Source of the DNA: Azadirachta indica | Lineage: Eukaryota > Streptophyta > Magnoliopsida > Sapindales > Meliaceae | Length of the DNA stretch: 64,000 bases | Direction of reading: 5' to 3' | NCBI GenBank assembly: GCA_022749755.1 | Contig: CM040450.1 | Span: 3,524,913-3,588,912, forward strand | In this document: piece by piece, positions 23,361-37,495 of the stretch | Layout: each line of letters starts with the position of its first letter | Position numbering within the stretch: position 1 is the stretch's first letter | The notes under the pieces: generated by a model | Database searches by the model: none | Told to the model about the DNA's origin: nothing | What the model saw: the letters and a program-made list of their open reading frames with translations, nothing else | Program-made: the position numbers and the translations under genes

Positions 23361-26230
23361 ATGGCGTCGACAGAACCATGGATGATGGAGAATGGAAACC
23401 TGAAGGGTTTGAGCAAGGAGATGAAACATGGAAGAACTGCCCACAACATGTCTTCTTCTTCCTTGCGCAAGAAATCTGATCTCACCCTTGTTTCCAAAAT
23501 TCGTTTTCCTTGTCTTAGACAGTTCCTAGCCAATCTTCAAGAAGTTATTTTGGGAACCAAGCTTTCCGTTCTCTTTCCCGCCATTCCATTGGCCATTATC
23601 GCTCAGTGCTATGGATTTGGAAAAGTGAGTCTGCTTGGTTATTTTTCCTTTCTTTTAAAATATTATATCATATAAATATAAACTGTTTTATCATTTTAAA
23701 ATATGTTACCAATTGCACTAATTAATAACCACTTCGCAAAGTAGGTTTTTAATAGAAAATAATTATCATACAATTAAAGCCACCATTAGCAACATGGTTA
23801 TCAAATACTTTTGATTAAGTATTAGGTTATTTTTCTAGTGGAGGGTGAGTTTTTATTTATTTATTCATTTATTAGATATGGTATAACTTGCCAATTATAA
23901 CAAAGCGAAAACTAAAATTTTGGCTAATAAATGCTAACCCTTTTAATTTTTCTTTGGTGCAATGTCAAATTGTGAATTCATCAAGACAAAAATATGTATG
24001 ATGTATTTTGTTTTATTTCTAGTAACACGTTCTTTATGATTTGTCGTACACAGCCATGGGTTTTCGCGCTGAGCTTGCTTGGACTGACTCCTCTTGCGGA
24101 GCGTGTCAGTTTCTTGACAGAGTAAGGATATTTAATTTATTTTAATTTAGTTGTTCAAGTTAATTAGTTGTTGATTTATGATCATTTGTTGATTCGTTTT
24201 CTTTCAAAATTTGCGTATTTCGCTCCTGAAATTGCAGGCAGATTGCTTTCTACACTGGTCCAACAGGTAATCTCTCTCTCTCTCTCTTTTTTCAAATTTT
24301 CTTTTGAACGAATGAAATGGAAAAACCCTAATTCGTTCTTAGACGCCAAAACCCAGCAAATTTTTGTCTTTATAAACAATACGCCGAAACGATGCCTATG
24401 AGTAGAAAGATATATATAAATACACAATAATGCAGGCATAGGATTCCGTATGACATTGGCAGTGGTTCTTTCAACTTCTGCCCGATTGGTGCAATATCTC
24501 TTTCGAGTGACAAGTCTTCCAAATATATTAATCAATCAAATTAAAAAATTAACCATGAAAACATTGCAACTCAACCGATGAAATTACTGTGATGTTGTCT
24601 TATACTTTCTTATCTTTTTACAGTGGGAGGATTACTGAATGCAACATGCGGCAATGCTACGGAGCTTATCATAGCAATTTTTGCTATATGCCAACGGAAA
24701 ATTGACGTCGTCAAGTATTCTCTATTGGGTTCCATTCTTTCTAACCTTCTTCTGGTTCTGGGCACTTCTCTCTTTTGTGGGGGCATTGCCAACCTTAGAA
24801 AGGAACAAAAATATGATAGAGTGAGTTCTATATTTTGTTTGATATGTATTATTGATTTTCGGTTCTGGACTTTTCTATATAATTAATCCAGTTGTTGCTA
24901 ATCAATTTAGTAATTTAATGTATTGATTACATATATGGCTGTTGGTTTTGATAGAAACAAGCTGATGTCAACTCGCTCTTGCTGCTGCTCGCATTGTTGT
25001 GCCACATGTTGCCATTGCTTTTCAAATATGCTGGGGCCTCTACTGCTTTTACTGCGGACCCAACGCTACAGTTATCTAGGGCCAGCAGCATTGTGATGTT
25101 AATTGCGTACTTAGCTTACCTCGTCTTCCAACTGTGGACACACAGGGAGTTTTTTGAAGCTCAAGAGGTAAATCTTCAGAAGAAATTGCAAACTGAAAGT
25201 TTCCCATTACATACTTGGAATTTCACGAGAAAAATCATTTCGGTAAATTTGGATTGATCAGGACTTGGAGGATGACGATGATGTGACCGAAGAAACAGCT
25301 GTGATAGGGTTTTGGAGTGGATTTGCCTGGCTGCTTGGGATGACTGCTGTCATTGCTTTGTTATCAGAATACGTCGTTGGCACAATTGAGGTAACTAAAT
25401 GGATTCATTGTTCTTGACACTGTATGGAAACCGGTCCCTTTGATTCAGTGTAAAACTAACTAGATTTTGTTCTCTCTATTGTAATTTCCAGAATGCTTCA
25501 GAATCTTGGGGCATTTCCGTAAGCTTCATCAGCATTATCTTGCTACCAATAGTTGGCAATGCAGCTGAACATGCAGGAGCAATCATATTTGCTTTCAAAA
25601 ACAAGCTGGTGAGTAGCACCTCAAGCTAACAGATCTTGAATTATCTTTCTTTCATCAAAACATGATTTCGCTAACATATAGAAATTCCATGCACGAAATG
25701 CAGGACATTTCCTTAGGCGTTGCTTTGGGTTCTGCAACTCAGATAGCTGTGTTTGTTGTTCCATTATGCGTGGTTATTTGTTGGATAATGGGAATTACAA
25801 TGGATCTTAATTTCAATCTTCTCGAGACTGGCTCTCTTGCTCTTGCAATTCTCGCCACAGCTCTCACTTTACAGGTAAGACTATACATAAATCATGAAGG
25901 AGGGAATAAATTGTTTATCACCAATTTTCTGTAACATTTGTTCATAGTTCATTCAGACTGAAGTCTTTTATTGTTAATTTTTCCAGGATGGAACTTCCCA
26001 TTACATGAAAGGATTGGTCCTTCTTCTCTGCTACCTTGTTATTGGAGCTTGCTTTTTCGTTAACAAAAGACCTTTAAGTAAGTATTTACATAACTGTTTT
26101 AGGGTTTAATCTAAATGTTCATATTCCATCTCCATTAATTAAATTGTTAAATATTTTGTTCCTCTCAGACTCGCAAAATGTAGCCAACTTGGGCCTTCAA
26201 CCATCAACTGGAGCAATCCTCTTAGCTTAA
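23361..26230 (+). CDS. CAX: Vacuolar cation/proton exchanger (CAX family, type I)
   Basis: Ten exons: 23361-23624, 24054-24121, 24238-24266, 24624-24820, 24955-25167, 25262-25390, 25492-25608, 25704-25874, 25987-26077 and 26169-26230 (1,341 bases, 446 residues). The product is a tonoplast antiporter that moves Ca2+ or other divalent cations into the vacuole in exchange for H+. The two signature repeats are present: GNATEL at 130-135 (c-1) and GNAAEH at 322-327 (c-2), whose acidic residues bind the cation. An acidic loop ([13 protein letters not shown], about 256-268) separates the halves. The hydrophilic N-terminus (1-60) corresponds to the autoinhibitory region. Exon 3 is only 29 bases. From neighbours and sequence I place it with Arabidopsis CAX3/CAX4. 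A possible intron just after the stop (donor near 26234) would be too close to the stop to trigger decay. Confidence 0.95.
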
Positions 26231-28707
26231 CGAGTAAGTTCCAGCTCTACGTTCATCCAGTAAAATCTCGTCCCGCATAATGCTATAGAGTTTGAGATTA
26301 ACTAAGCGCAATTCGATTCAATGCAGGCTCAATCTGGCCTTTCCAGGGCCACTCTTCAATTCGATTGATTGAAACTTCAACACAGACAATATGCATATTT
26401 GTTATTTTTTCATTTGGCGCGTCAGCCTGCTGGAAAGCCATTAGACAATATTGCAGTGCTTTACTTGTCCGAAATCAAAAGTCAGACAATATGGCAGCCT
26501 TCTCAGTTGAGATGGATTTGGAAGCGGAATTGGTTGTATGCCCTTGAAGCTTGATGAAGGCAGGGAGATTAATTATTTAAAAGCATATATGATGTTGTCT
26601 TATTCCTAGCTATATATATATAATCTCTCAGAATGTTTTTCTGTAACTGAGTGAGAGTTTAATTTGTTTGTATAGGCATTTGCCTGTTGGACTGATGGTA
26701 GAAGCCATAACGATTTCTCTCCTCTTGTACTCTCGTCATGATAATAAAGGGGAAATCATTTCTTGTTTGGGTTTTGATTTTATTTTTCTGCCTTTGAGAA
26801 TTAAAATATTTGGTATTACACAAAAATATAAATTTCTGATATGTAAACAGTATAAACTTGGGAAATGTAATTGTCTAGGACATTCATTTGACTGAAATAA
26901 TTTAATATATTTCAACTCTGTTTGATGTAATCTAATTTGACATTAAGTTTTTGTTTTGTAAACTAAAGTGAAAATAAAACGTCGTGGAATAAGATTATTG
27001 ACTATCATCAAATGACAACTAGTATTATAAATTAATAAAGATATATGATATAAGTGTTATTTATTTTTAAACATACATTAATTATTTATTAATTTTAAAA
27101 CTGATATGTGTTTAGAAATTTTTAACAATAAAAGTTTAATATTATTATTCAGTTAATTAATATAACACTTGTAAATAATTATCATGTATAATCTAACATT
27201 GAGTTTATTATATAATCAATATGGTGATTTTATAAAATTTATCAGCAAATGACATTCTATCGAATATCTTATTTTATACTAATAAAAAAAAACGAAATAG
27301 GATGAAGACAAATACTTGTAAACTATTAATAGCATGAATGAAAAAAATGGAAAAACAAAGACAATTTTGATAAATAGACAATAAAACTACGAATGACACC
27401 TAACCTATCAACATTTTATATTAATTGAAAGGCTTTGAGTATTTATAAACTGTAAATATATATATATATAAATGTATAATTAATAAAAAGAAATTAATTA
27501 TCATATTTTGGTATATATGTTTTTTTATTTCCTCATTTAATCATAGATTTGGTAGCAAAATTAAAAAAATACGTATATATGTTTCGCATGAATCTCATGG
27601 CTTACATTGTTCAAGCAGTCAAATACATGGTTCAGAAAAAAAAAATATATTAATAATGAAAAAGAGCAGTCCAATATTGTAACAGCAAAGGATACGAATA
27701 AATTGCACGGAGATTCGCGGACCATTATCTACAACTCAAGGGGCCCGCTCGGCCGAGTCCAAAAGTCCATGTTCAAGTTTCCACATGTAAGCCTTGTATT
27801 TTCAGCCCATTAATTAATTCATATATTCAAGAATAAGTTCTAAATTGTTTTTCCAAAAATAATAAAAAGGATAGGGGTGGTTGTAGTTTGTCTTTTACGA
27901 TTTCATGAAATTATATTTTGCCTCCTCTATTTCCGCCTCTGCGCAAATATCATCATCTTTTATTTAGCAAAGAGATTTAAATAAAATGATCTCAAGTAGA
28001 CCGACTAATAAAATTCATGTTGTGCATATCAAATTTCATGTCTTATTTTCATTGGCAATTTTATAATCGATTAATTTCAGCTTAAATACACATGTAATAA
28101 GATTTTATTATATAAATGTATAAATGATTCTATCAGTTCGTTCTACTTAAAATTTTCTCTTCTTTAATTAGATTTTGAATTGTAAGAAATATTTAAAATT
28201 TTTTAAAAATTTGATATTTATAATTCACTATATTTAAGAAAGTGTATCTAACTAAATAAAATATTAAGATATTTATTCCACTCAATAAAAACATGTATTT
28301 GAGAAAATAGTTTTATAATAGAGTTATAAAATGGAGCTAAATATATTCATGTTTCTAAACTCTAAAAAGTGTTATATATGGAGAAGTAATTGTCATTAAA
28401 TAAAATAGTTCAATTCAAGGTTTGTCCACTAGATCACTTGTAAAAGTAAATGCAATAGAAGTGTGATTTATCAAAATATCGGGGAAAATTTGTAATTTAC
28501 CACATCAAACAATATCTAATGGATCTACCGCTCCGTACGCTTCGTTCACTAACTTTACCACGGGCCGGCACACACGGGATCAGAAAAGATTCGGGGGCTT
28601 AAATATAAAATGATACCCCCTCCAGTTCATTTCGCTCCCTCTGCAAGTACCTCGTCGTCTTATCTCTTCTCCTCCCCTGCCTACAATTCAAAATTCTAAT
28701 TGGAGCC
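26231..28707. other. 3' UTR of CAX and AT-rich intergenic region
   Basis: The 3' UTR probably ends near 26740-26940. The rest is AT-rich, with a (TA)n near 27460. The last 200 bases before 28708 are richer in C/T and serve as promoter and leader of the carrier gene. No other gene is seen. Confidence 0.5.
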
Positions 28708-31700
28708 ATGAGAGAAGAGAAAGCCGTTGTCTCGTTCAGAAGCATCCCGAGCCTGAAAAGTTCTCAGTTCGGTCTATCTGAAACGACGTCGGACCATGAA
28801 CAACCGTTTTGGAAAGACGACGCGCGGTTTAGTTGGAGTGTCAATTTTGGTGGTTGTGGTGGTGGAGGTAGTGGCAGTGTTGGTCAATTTGCTTGTCTTG
28901 CAATGGCAGAGCGGAGAAGCCAAAAAGAGTTCGAGCCTAGTACAGCTCAGCTTCTAAAGCATCCGTTAGCTATACTCGCTTACGTGCCAAGAGACGCCGC
29001 GATTTTCGCTGCTGGCGCCATCGCTGGAGCCGCTGCCAAAACCACCACGGCTCCGCTTGACCGCGTCAAGCTACTTATGCAGGTGTTATTTCTATATAGC
29101 GCTTTAAGCCTTTTGACTTTTGTATCACGCTTCTCTTGCAATGTGAATTTTGTTGCATACGGTGACGTTTCGAGTCGTTAATATTTATGTTTTGCTAGGT
29201 TTCTTAACTTATATTTTTCCCTTGGTTGCCCAGAAAATTGTTGTAAAATGGGATAAATGAATTTTGTTGCAAGAGTGAGTTCTTTTGATATCTTTGCATA
29301 TGATTCACCAATTTATCCCATTAACCAAATTTGTTCGTAGACTCTTCTATAAGGATATTGCATCAATAATATCTTAACATTTCTAATCATATGCATAGCT
29401 GAATTTAGTGAACAGACTTGTCGCTACTATGTGCCCGGGACTGCTTAAATCTAATTTAATTTGTTTACAGACTCATGGGGCGAAAGTTGGGCAACAAAGT
29501 GCCAAGAAGGCAATTGGTTTTATCGAGGTATCTTTTTAAACTCATGTTTCTAATGACTTCTTGCCCATGCTTAATTACTTTGTATATATTGGTTGGAAGT
29601 AATTGCATGAGATGCACGTGTTATCCTCTAAAATTTCATGTTCATTATCTTTCGGCTGTTGGTCAGTATCATAATTGTCTTGCTTATTTTGGACCGATTA
29701 CCTTACAGGCCATCACGTTGATAGCAAAGGAAGAAGGAATTAAAGGGTACTGGAAAGGCAACCTCCCTCAGGTACTTTGTGTTTCTTGTTCTGTATAAAT
29801 TTCAGAATATCATTTTCTCAAGCAATGGTGGTGATTCTTAAGCTTCTTTTAATGTAGATATTTCCTTATTCAGGTGATACGTATCATACCTTATAGTGCT
29901 GTCCAGCTCTTTGCATATGAAACTTACAAGGTAATATTGACAATGCCTTTAACAAATTTTGAGCACATTTATGGACTTTGTTTCCTTGAGACATTCAATT
30001 GGTCTTTCTTTTCAATGTTTAGAAACTCTTTAAGGGGAAGGATGGTGAGCTCTCTGTTATTGGCAGGCTTGCGGCAGGTGCTTGTGCTGGCATGACATCC
30101 ACTTTTGTGAGTAATGCAACTATTGCATAAGGGCTTGCTAAATTGTAGTTCACGAGATTGCTTGCTGTTACCATTCAATTGTTTCTCTTAATACTAATGC
30201 CTTTGTGTTATATGGAGTGTGAGCCTTCTTCTAATTTCGAACTATATTTTTGGCAGTCATTTCCATTTTTCTAGATATTTGTCATTGTTTTAACTTCTTC
30301 CATACCTATTTGTTTGCTCTTAGACACAATGTATTTTCTTGTATAGGTAACATATCCTTTAGATGTCCTGAGGTTACGCTTAGCAGTTGAACCGGGATAT
30401 CGAACCATGTCCGAGGTACGCTTGACCTACTTGAATTTTATTTATAATTTGATGACCTCTTATAAGAAATTGATTTTAATGTGTGCTTCCAGATAGCCTT
30501 GAACATGTTACGAGAGGAAGGAGTGGCATCCTTTTATTATGGGCTTGGACCTTCTCTTCTTGGAATAGCACCATATATTGCTGTGAACTTTTGCATTTTT
30601 GATTTGTGAGTTCACTAGTAACCTTTATCTAGAATATATTCAAATAGGATAAAAAGATGATGTTTAGTTTTTGGAAAATAATATTGGCATTAATAACTTC
30701 TGTAAATAACAGGGTGAAGAAGTCCTTGCCTGAGAAATATCGACAGAAGACTCAATCATCTCTACTAACAGCTGTGGTGTCAGCTGGTGTTGCCACACTC
30801 ACATGCTATCCATTAGACACAGTCAGAAGACAAATGCAAATGAAGGGTACACCTTACAAGTCAGTTCTGGATGCCTTTGCAGGTAACTTGATGCTTCTAG
30901 TTACCTTCATCACAAATATAGAACCATCACACATCATATTAGCACGACAGTAATTGATTTACAACATATTGCTGAAAGTTCTAAAATATTAGCAAGAACG
31001 TCGCAGATGTATTTGATATTTACATGGAAAATTTTTACATTTAGCATGGTAGATGGGATCCATGGTTTAAAAACTAGTGTGTGCTTGTAATTTTTAGAAG
31101 AAATCCTTTTCTTGGCTAGCAGATAAATTGTGTAGCTTTAAAAAAGAACCACATTCTTGGGCAGAGAGCCTGGAAGGGACATTTGTTTTGGTTAGAAATT
31201 GACATGGTTAGATGGTAGATATAAAGTAGTATAAGCCCTTCCAAATAAGATAAATGATCCTCATTTGGCTGTTACTAACAGATATATAGGTATACACTGA
31301 TGTCAAGCGTAGGGATCTCTATTTTTTGAGGACTTCTCCATACAAGGTTTTCAGTATTAGCTCCTGTCATTGCATTTGTATGTTCATATGTGTGTATGAG
31401 TTATAATATGTGAAAACCATGTTAATTTAAGTTGAAAGTGTCAAGTGGAGGTTTTTGCTGGAAAAGGGTTTGAATTTTTAATGGAGCTGAGACTTCTAGC
31501 TGGAGGCTTTTTGTTGGAAGCAACTTGTATTTCTGAGACAAATAAAAAGATAAGATGCTGTTATCTTATGTCAACAATTACCTTCAATTAATCTAAGTTG
31601 TGAATGAATCAATCTGGGCTGGATTGCTGGACCCAGTTCTTTCAACACTTTCTTTTTGGTACAACTTTTTAATTGTTCACTTATCTGCAACTTAATAAGG

Positions 31701-32622
31701 ATTTTCTGGTTATATGCTATGGAATTGTCTCTCAGGTCCTGTATGTGGTGCATTTATCAAGTTGTCTGCCTAACTCCCTGTCTGTTAAGAATTCATAAGC
31801 TAGTTTCATATGTTGCTATATCCTATTATTTTCAATTTTTTTTTAGCCATGTCCTTCATTTCGTCATTGTCTTATGATAAGTTAATATTTGAACTCTTAG
31901 ATCAGTTTGCTATATCTAATTTCTTCCAACTGATGCAGGTATTGTGGAACGTGACGGAGTCATTGGACTGTACCGAGGTTTTGTGCCCAATGCATTAAAA
32001 AACCTACCAAACAGCAGGTTCACATTCATTCCATTCCATTATTTTGGTTTTCATGCTTGTCCAATCCTTATATTATTTTGATTTTCATGCTTGTTAAATT
32101 CTTCAGTATTATGACGTTTTGTTTATCAGATGACTCATGGGCTTCTGATTCACAATTTTTTAATCAATTACTCTCTGTTGAGAATGCCTTGGCTTAGTTC
32201 CTTCAGAATATGCATGGTGACTTAGCTCTTAAAGTGAGGCTAATTACAACCATGTTGTTTTATAACATATTATGGTCTCTGCTCCATCAGTAAGGACGGA
32301 TCTGTGCCTTCTAGGTTATATAAATCTAATGATTTCATTTGAGTAGGATGTTATTTATGTTTCAACAATTACATGTTTATTTCAGAGGAAATTAACTCTG
32401 GCCTTACAGCATAAATCAGTTCATTTTTGTTTTGAGCTTCAGTTTCACTGTCAGTGTTCTTCCGCTATTTACCTAATACACCCTTTATTTCTTTTTTACT
32501 GCAGCATTAGGCTTACCACCTTTGACATTGTTAAACATCTAATTGCGGCAAGTGAGAAAGAGTTTCAAAGAATCACAGAGGAAAATCGTGAGAAACAAAA
32601 CCAGAATTCCAAGATTGAATGA
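28708..32622 (+). CDS. TAAC: Plastid ADP/ATP carrier of mitochondrial-carrier family (TAAC type)
   Basis: Ten exons: 28708-29082, 29471-29527, 29709-29771, 29874-29930, 30023-30106, 30347-30415, 30493-30605, 30713-30882, 31939-32017 and 32505-32622 (1,185 bases, 394 residues). The three carrier repeats show PLDRVK (116-121), PLDVLR (216-221) and PLDTVR (306-311), the salt-bridge signature of six-helix exchangers. A Ser/Gly-rich N-terminus of about 90 residues suits a plastid transit peptide. From memory the closest proteins are Arabidopsis TAAC (At5g01500), reported as a thylakoid ADP/ATP carrier that supplies ATP to the thylakoid lumen, and its paralogue At3g51870. Substrate specificity is inferred from that likeness. 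Introns 8 and 9 are long. The stop lies 0.9 kb before the RUS start on the same strand. Confidence 0.93.
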
Positions 32623-33514
32623 TCCTGATTCTTTACATTGATATGTTTGAAGTAATATTTTCCTCTGGAGGTCCTCTTCCACCACAAATACCCTTTATTC
32701 ATGGGATTTATGTTTTATCGGTCTGTATTAGTATTAGGATGTGAAATTCTTCTGTGCCAGTCGATATTTGCCCTGAGATTGTCTGTTGTTACACAATGTA
32801 TTTGCTAGTCAGGGTCCCATTCTTTGCTGATACCCGACATCAGTAGGATAATTAGTGCTGCCAAGAACGTTGTACAATATGTCAAAATCTTTAAGCTGCC
32901 TGTAGTTCTTTGTCTAGGATTTATGCTTTTGTAGGACATTTTTTGTGCTAGTATTGTATCGTTTCTACAGAATATCAAATTCCAATTATTGCTTACGGAG
33001 TAAATTTGGTTAGCAGGTGGCGATTTCCTTGACTGTAAGAATCGAAATGCAATGTTCATCTACTTCCATTTCTGATTCTGGCTAACTGAGCTTTTTAAAT
33101 CGTATTTTCCAAATGTTAGGCCATGGGTGAACCTTAATGCACCCTTCCTATTCTGTCATACACCTATTTTCCTCTTTACCAAAAAAAATAAGGCTGTAAC
33201 CAGAATATTAGGAGGGTCTCTTAGCATCATTTTGAGACATATACTCGCAGTCAATCTGACCCATTGTCTAAAACAAGTTGACGTGGCCCATCTTTAAACC
33301 CGTCATAGTAATCGTATTAAACGACGTAGTTTGTCAACAGGCGAATGGCGATGCCCGCTTGAATCTTGATGTCGCTGAAATCAAAGAACATAACCGCTTA
33401 AACCAATATCAGATATCGAACCGGGTAAGGCAAGACCGTTTACCGGACCGGCGACGGCGCATAAGAAAACTCACGCAACCCATTATGCTTATATCCCAAC
33501 TCTGCAGCTGGAAA
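32623..33514. other. TAAC 3' UTR and RUS promoter/leader
   Basis: Roughly 32623-33000 is transcribed-looking 3' UTR. The frame of the RUS exon 1 stays open upstream to about 33278, so 33278-33514 may be leader or extra coding sequence. No separate gene is seen. Confidence 0.5.
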
Positions 33515-36500
33515 ATGTCTTACGCTCCGCAACGCTCAATCCCTACTCGAACTTTTGAGTCTTCAAGGCAGAATACTAGAAACAGAGCACGCCATCTTCA
33601 AATTGTATATGCTTGCACTCAATCTAATCTTCCACAGGAAAAAGAAGCTGACAATGGAAGGTAACAGCTTCTTCCCGGTCCGCGCTTGATAGTTGAGACC
33701 TGATAGTAAAATTTTTTGGCTTCATTATATTAGCATCCTTCATTTCCTAAACTTAGGAACCCATTGCTCTTGCTTAAAGCTGTTAATGATTCTTTTTTTT
33801 AATTTCTCCCTCTCTGTTTAAAATTATGAAATGCTGGTGAAGTATTATATTTATTGGGTTTGTTTTGTTGCAGAGATAAAAGCAAGCCGCATGTGGTTTT
33901 GGTGGAGAGATATGGCAATGGCAGTGCTAAAAGGTCGCTACTTACTCAACAATCTCTTATCTTCATTTTTTTGTTTTAAATTTTGTTAAATTGGATATAT
34001 GAGTTGTTGGAGATATATGGAAATTGCTTAGATGATAGTAGAAATCAGATTCCTGTTTGTACATAGTTATTAACTGAACCCAGGGAAAGGCTCTGAGATG
34101 TCTTCTTGAAAGCAGATACATTTTAGATGATGAATGGAAAGTACAAACTATTCAAGTGGAACATGGTTCTGTGGATGATGGATTTCAGGGCTTGAATTTT
34201 TCTGACACATCTTTATCCTGGCTTCCGGAAACTGTCAAGGATTTTGTTTTACCTGCAGGTTTCCCAGGTGAGAAGAATTGATTCTGAACTTTTTGTTCCA
34301 TTCTATTTTTCATATTTCTTTGAAACTTCTTTTTCTGAGTTGTAGCTCTCTGCAGTACTAACTTCTGAACCCTCTTTCTTCTAATTCAGGATCAGTTTCA
34401 GATGATTACTTGAAATACATGTTGCTACAGTTCCCTACCAACGTTACTGCGTGGATCTGTCACACATTAGTCACATCAAGTCTCCTGAAGGCATGGCAGT
34501 TTAACCCTGGCCCTTAACTTTGCTTCACCATTGGTATTAGGAATCAAGATACTGTAAACTGTTAATCTGGTCAATTACTCTGACAAGAAGATCTTGTTGT
34601 ACTTTGATGAAATGATTCTGATAAGCTCACTATATACTTGGTACAGACAATCTATTAGCTATGCATAAATTAGAGGAAGTATCTCCTTTGAACTTTTCGG
34701 CTATTACAGGTACTGTCATATGATTTCATGTGGCCGTTAAGGAGCAGTGTATGGTGGTTTCCAATTGAAACAGAATGATTTTGTTTTCTTTGCTATATCT
34801 TGTAAATGTTAGCTTAATTGTCATGTGATGCATTATGGCCATGTATGAACTTTCTCTGCTGCACCTAGTTAGCTTGGGTGAAGTTTAAGACAGATAGTTT
34901 ACTGATTACTATACTTCAGGCTGTCGGTGTCAATTCCTTCTCAGGATCAACTGCCGCCGCCGCTGCTGCTGCCATCAAGTAAATTTTCAATTTCATTAGC
35001 TCCATGTATGTTTTTTGTTGGATATCTATGTAAGTCTTATATGGATTAAGCTGTATTGGAATTGTTGTTGCAGATGGGTGTCAAAAGATGGCATTGGAGC
35101 TGTTGGGCGCTTATTTATTGGTTTGTCTCTCTGATAAGTGCTGAAGGGGGGAAAAGTTTGTATTGACTATTATTAGTAACTGTTGCTATCTTTCCAGGTG
35201 GGCGCTTTGGAAATCTTTTTGATGATGATCCAAAACAATGGCGCATGTATGCAGATTTCATCGGCAGCGCTGGAAGGTCTGTGTAACAGTCCTTCCATAT
35301 AAACTGAGAGAAATTTCATTTTTCAATATTAACAGAATTGCGAAATTTGTTAATTCGTTTTGCAGCATCTTTGATCTAACTACCCAAGTCTACCCTGCCT
35401 ATTTCCTTCCATTGGCATCTCTTGGGAATCTTGCCAAGGTATTGTGCTTAGAAGAGCTTTTGCTTGTTCTGTCCACATTTTTGGGCATATGTAAAATTTG
35501 CAACTGTTATATACACATGTATGTTGTTATCCACTTCCTACCTATGCTTAGAAAGGATCTTTGGAATTCAAAAGAGAAAATGTAAAACTAGAACATAGAA
35601 TCTGTACCTTTCTTGTTGTCTAATCTTCAGCCTTGGAAGGGATCAAATGAGGATATGTATTGCCATTTTATTAAATGTTTCAGAATTTTAAAAGAATTTC
35701 TCAAGCTTGACCATTTAAACAGGCTGTAGCCAGAGGGTTGAAAGACCCTTCATTCCGTGTGATCCAAAACCATTTTGCAGTCTCTGGAAATCTGGGAGAT
35801 GTAGCAGCAAAGGTATGTTATTTTAATATATATCTACTGTCATCTTAGGTTGCTTTGTAGAAATCAGTAGAAGTTTACTCTTTATGTGACAAAATTTGGT
35901 CCTTCTCTTGTTAAATTAAAAGAAAATGTTTTCATTATTTACTACATTGCTGGATCAATTCACATAATATGAGAGAAAAAATAAATCCTCCTTGGCAGGT
36001 CCTGTTGTAATTTTCTACCTTGAATTAATAAACTATAAGCTCACTGGGAGAAGAGAAGACTTTTCCCTTGATTTATTGGCCCAATGTTTCAGGAGGAAGT
36101 TTGGGAGGTATCTGCTCAGTTGCTTGGTCTTACTTTGGGCATACTGATCCTGGTATGCTTTGTAGATTCTCATAGACCTTTTCCTATATTCTATTAATGG
36201 AAGTTAATGAATAGAAACTAATATACTCTTGGTTTTATGTTGAAAATTGAAAATTAGAATCACCAATGCAGGATACACCTGGCCTTGTAAGATCATATCC
36301 AGTGTTGTCATTGACATGGATGAGCATGCGGCTTCTGCACCTTTGGTTACGTTATCAGTCACTTTCGGCTCTACGATTTAACACTGTACAATGCTATGTT
36401 TGTAGTTTCTTTTTTCTTAAATGTTAATTTTATGCTTGATTTTGAGGATCACTTCGTGCAGAGGGTAGATGAAATTCAGTTCTGATGTTTTATATCATAT

Positions 36501-37495
36501 AAAAAAATCCTAAGCAGTGTAATGTAAGTTACCTGTGATTAATTGGCATCTTGTTCTGTATTTTGCTTATGTGACAGATAAATCTCAAGCGTGCTCGTAT
36601 ACTGGTAAAATCACATGTTCTGTACTCAAATGTTCCAGGTGAAATCTTAGTTTCCTAATCCTTGCACTCATAAGTTATTTCACATCATGAAAATCGTCAT
36701 ATCTTGTTGGATTCTTGGTTTCAGGATGTGTAGATTGCAATAAGGAAGAAAATATTTTATCATGGGAAAAATTCATGAAGCCACGAATCATTTTTGGCGT
36801 GCCCTTTGAGGAGATGATTGGTGGTGAGAAATCTGTTTGCAAGGTACTTCCTCACTTATTATGCTGTTACCTATGAATACTTAATGAAGCTAAGTTCTAA
36901 CGTAATTTTCTACCCAAAATTGAGTTGTGAATATCACATAATGCTCTTGATAGGCGACTTGGATTAGTATTTACACAGTATCTTGATAATTCTCTCTAAA
37001 ATGTATCCTCTTGGGGATATATTTGCGTGAATCCAACCTTAATCTCATTTAACTTTTTATATCTAATAAAGATTTTTCTTTTCTGTTTTGAACAGATGAA
37101 CACACTTCTGCAATTATATGAAAAAGAGAAATATATTCTGACAGTGAATCAACAGGCAAGGGATTTCGAGGTCTTTATATCATTCAAGGTATGCACTCAA
37201 AACTTCTTGGGACCACTTATATGGATGCAATGTCTTCAACTTGGTCAAATTTCAAATCTCCCTGCAGGTAGAAGCTACAAGTTTGTCTGTACTTCGAAGT
37301 GTGTGGCAGACATATTGGCTACATGAGAAGTGCGAAAGCTTAGATTTTGTTGACCAGCTTTCACAGAGCCTTTCGGAGATGGAAGATTGGTTTGAGGATT
37401 TTATCCAGCAGTTGAAAGGGGCTGGATGGGATACTCATCAGATAAATCTTAAGGTCCCTAAGGAAATCACCATTGATGAATTGGGTGCTGTTTGA
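33515..37495 (+). CDS. RUS5: ROOT UV-B SENSITIVE (RUS, DUF647) protein, probably RUS5
   Basis: Fifteen exons: 33515-33660, 33874-33933, 34116-34267, 34390-34490, 34920-34978, 35074-35120, 35198-35276, 35366-35438, 35723-35812, 36093-36152, 36272-36385, 36578-36638, 36725-36843, 37096-37188 and 37268-37495 (1,482 bases, 493 residues). The DUF647 core is plain: LPAGFPGSVSDDYLKYM, GGRFGNLFDDDPKQWRMYAD, GLKDPSFRVIQNHFAVSGNL and LILDTPGLVRSYP. RUS proteins are plastid- or membrane-associated and act in UV-B response, auxin transport and vitamin B6-linked processes; the biochemistry is not known. The subtype is assigned mainly because Arabidopsis RUS5 (At5g01510) sits next to TAAC as here. Intron 4 appears to have a GC donor (AAG|GCATGG). 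The exon 3 acceptor (GCAG at 34115) and the start are the weakest choices; an in-frame ATG lies nine codons upstream. Confidence 0.88.

Noticed and set aside
24182..24535. 117-codon minus-strand frame inside the CAX gene
   Set aside because: It overlaps CAX introns and exon 3 in antisense, with a TC-repeat and AT tract giving most of the residues.
28854..28890. Gly-rich run in TAAC exon 1 as a possible separate peptide
   Set aside because: It stays in frame with the carrier and lies within its transit-peptide region, so it needs no separate explanation.
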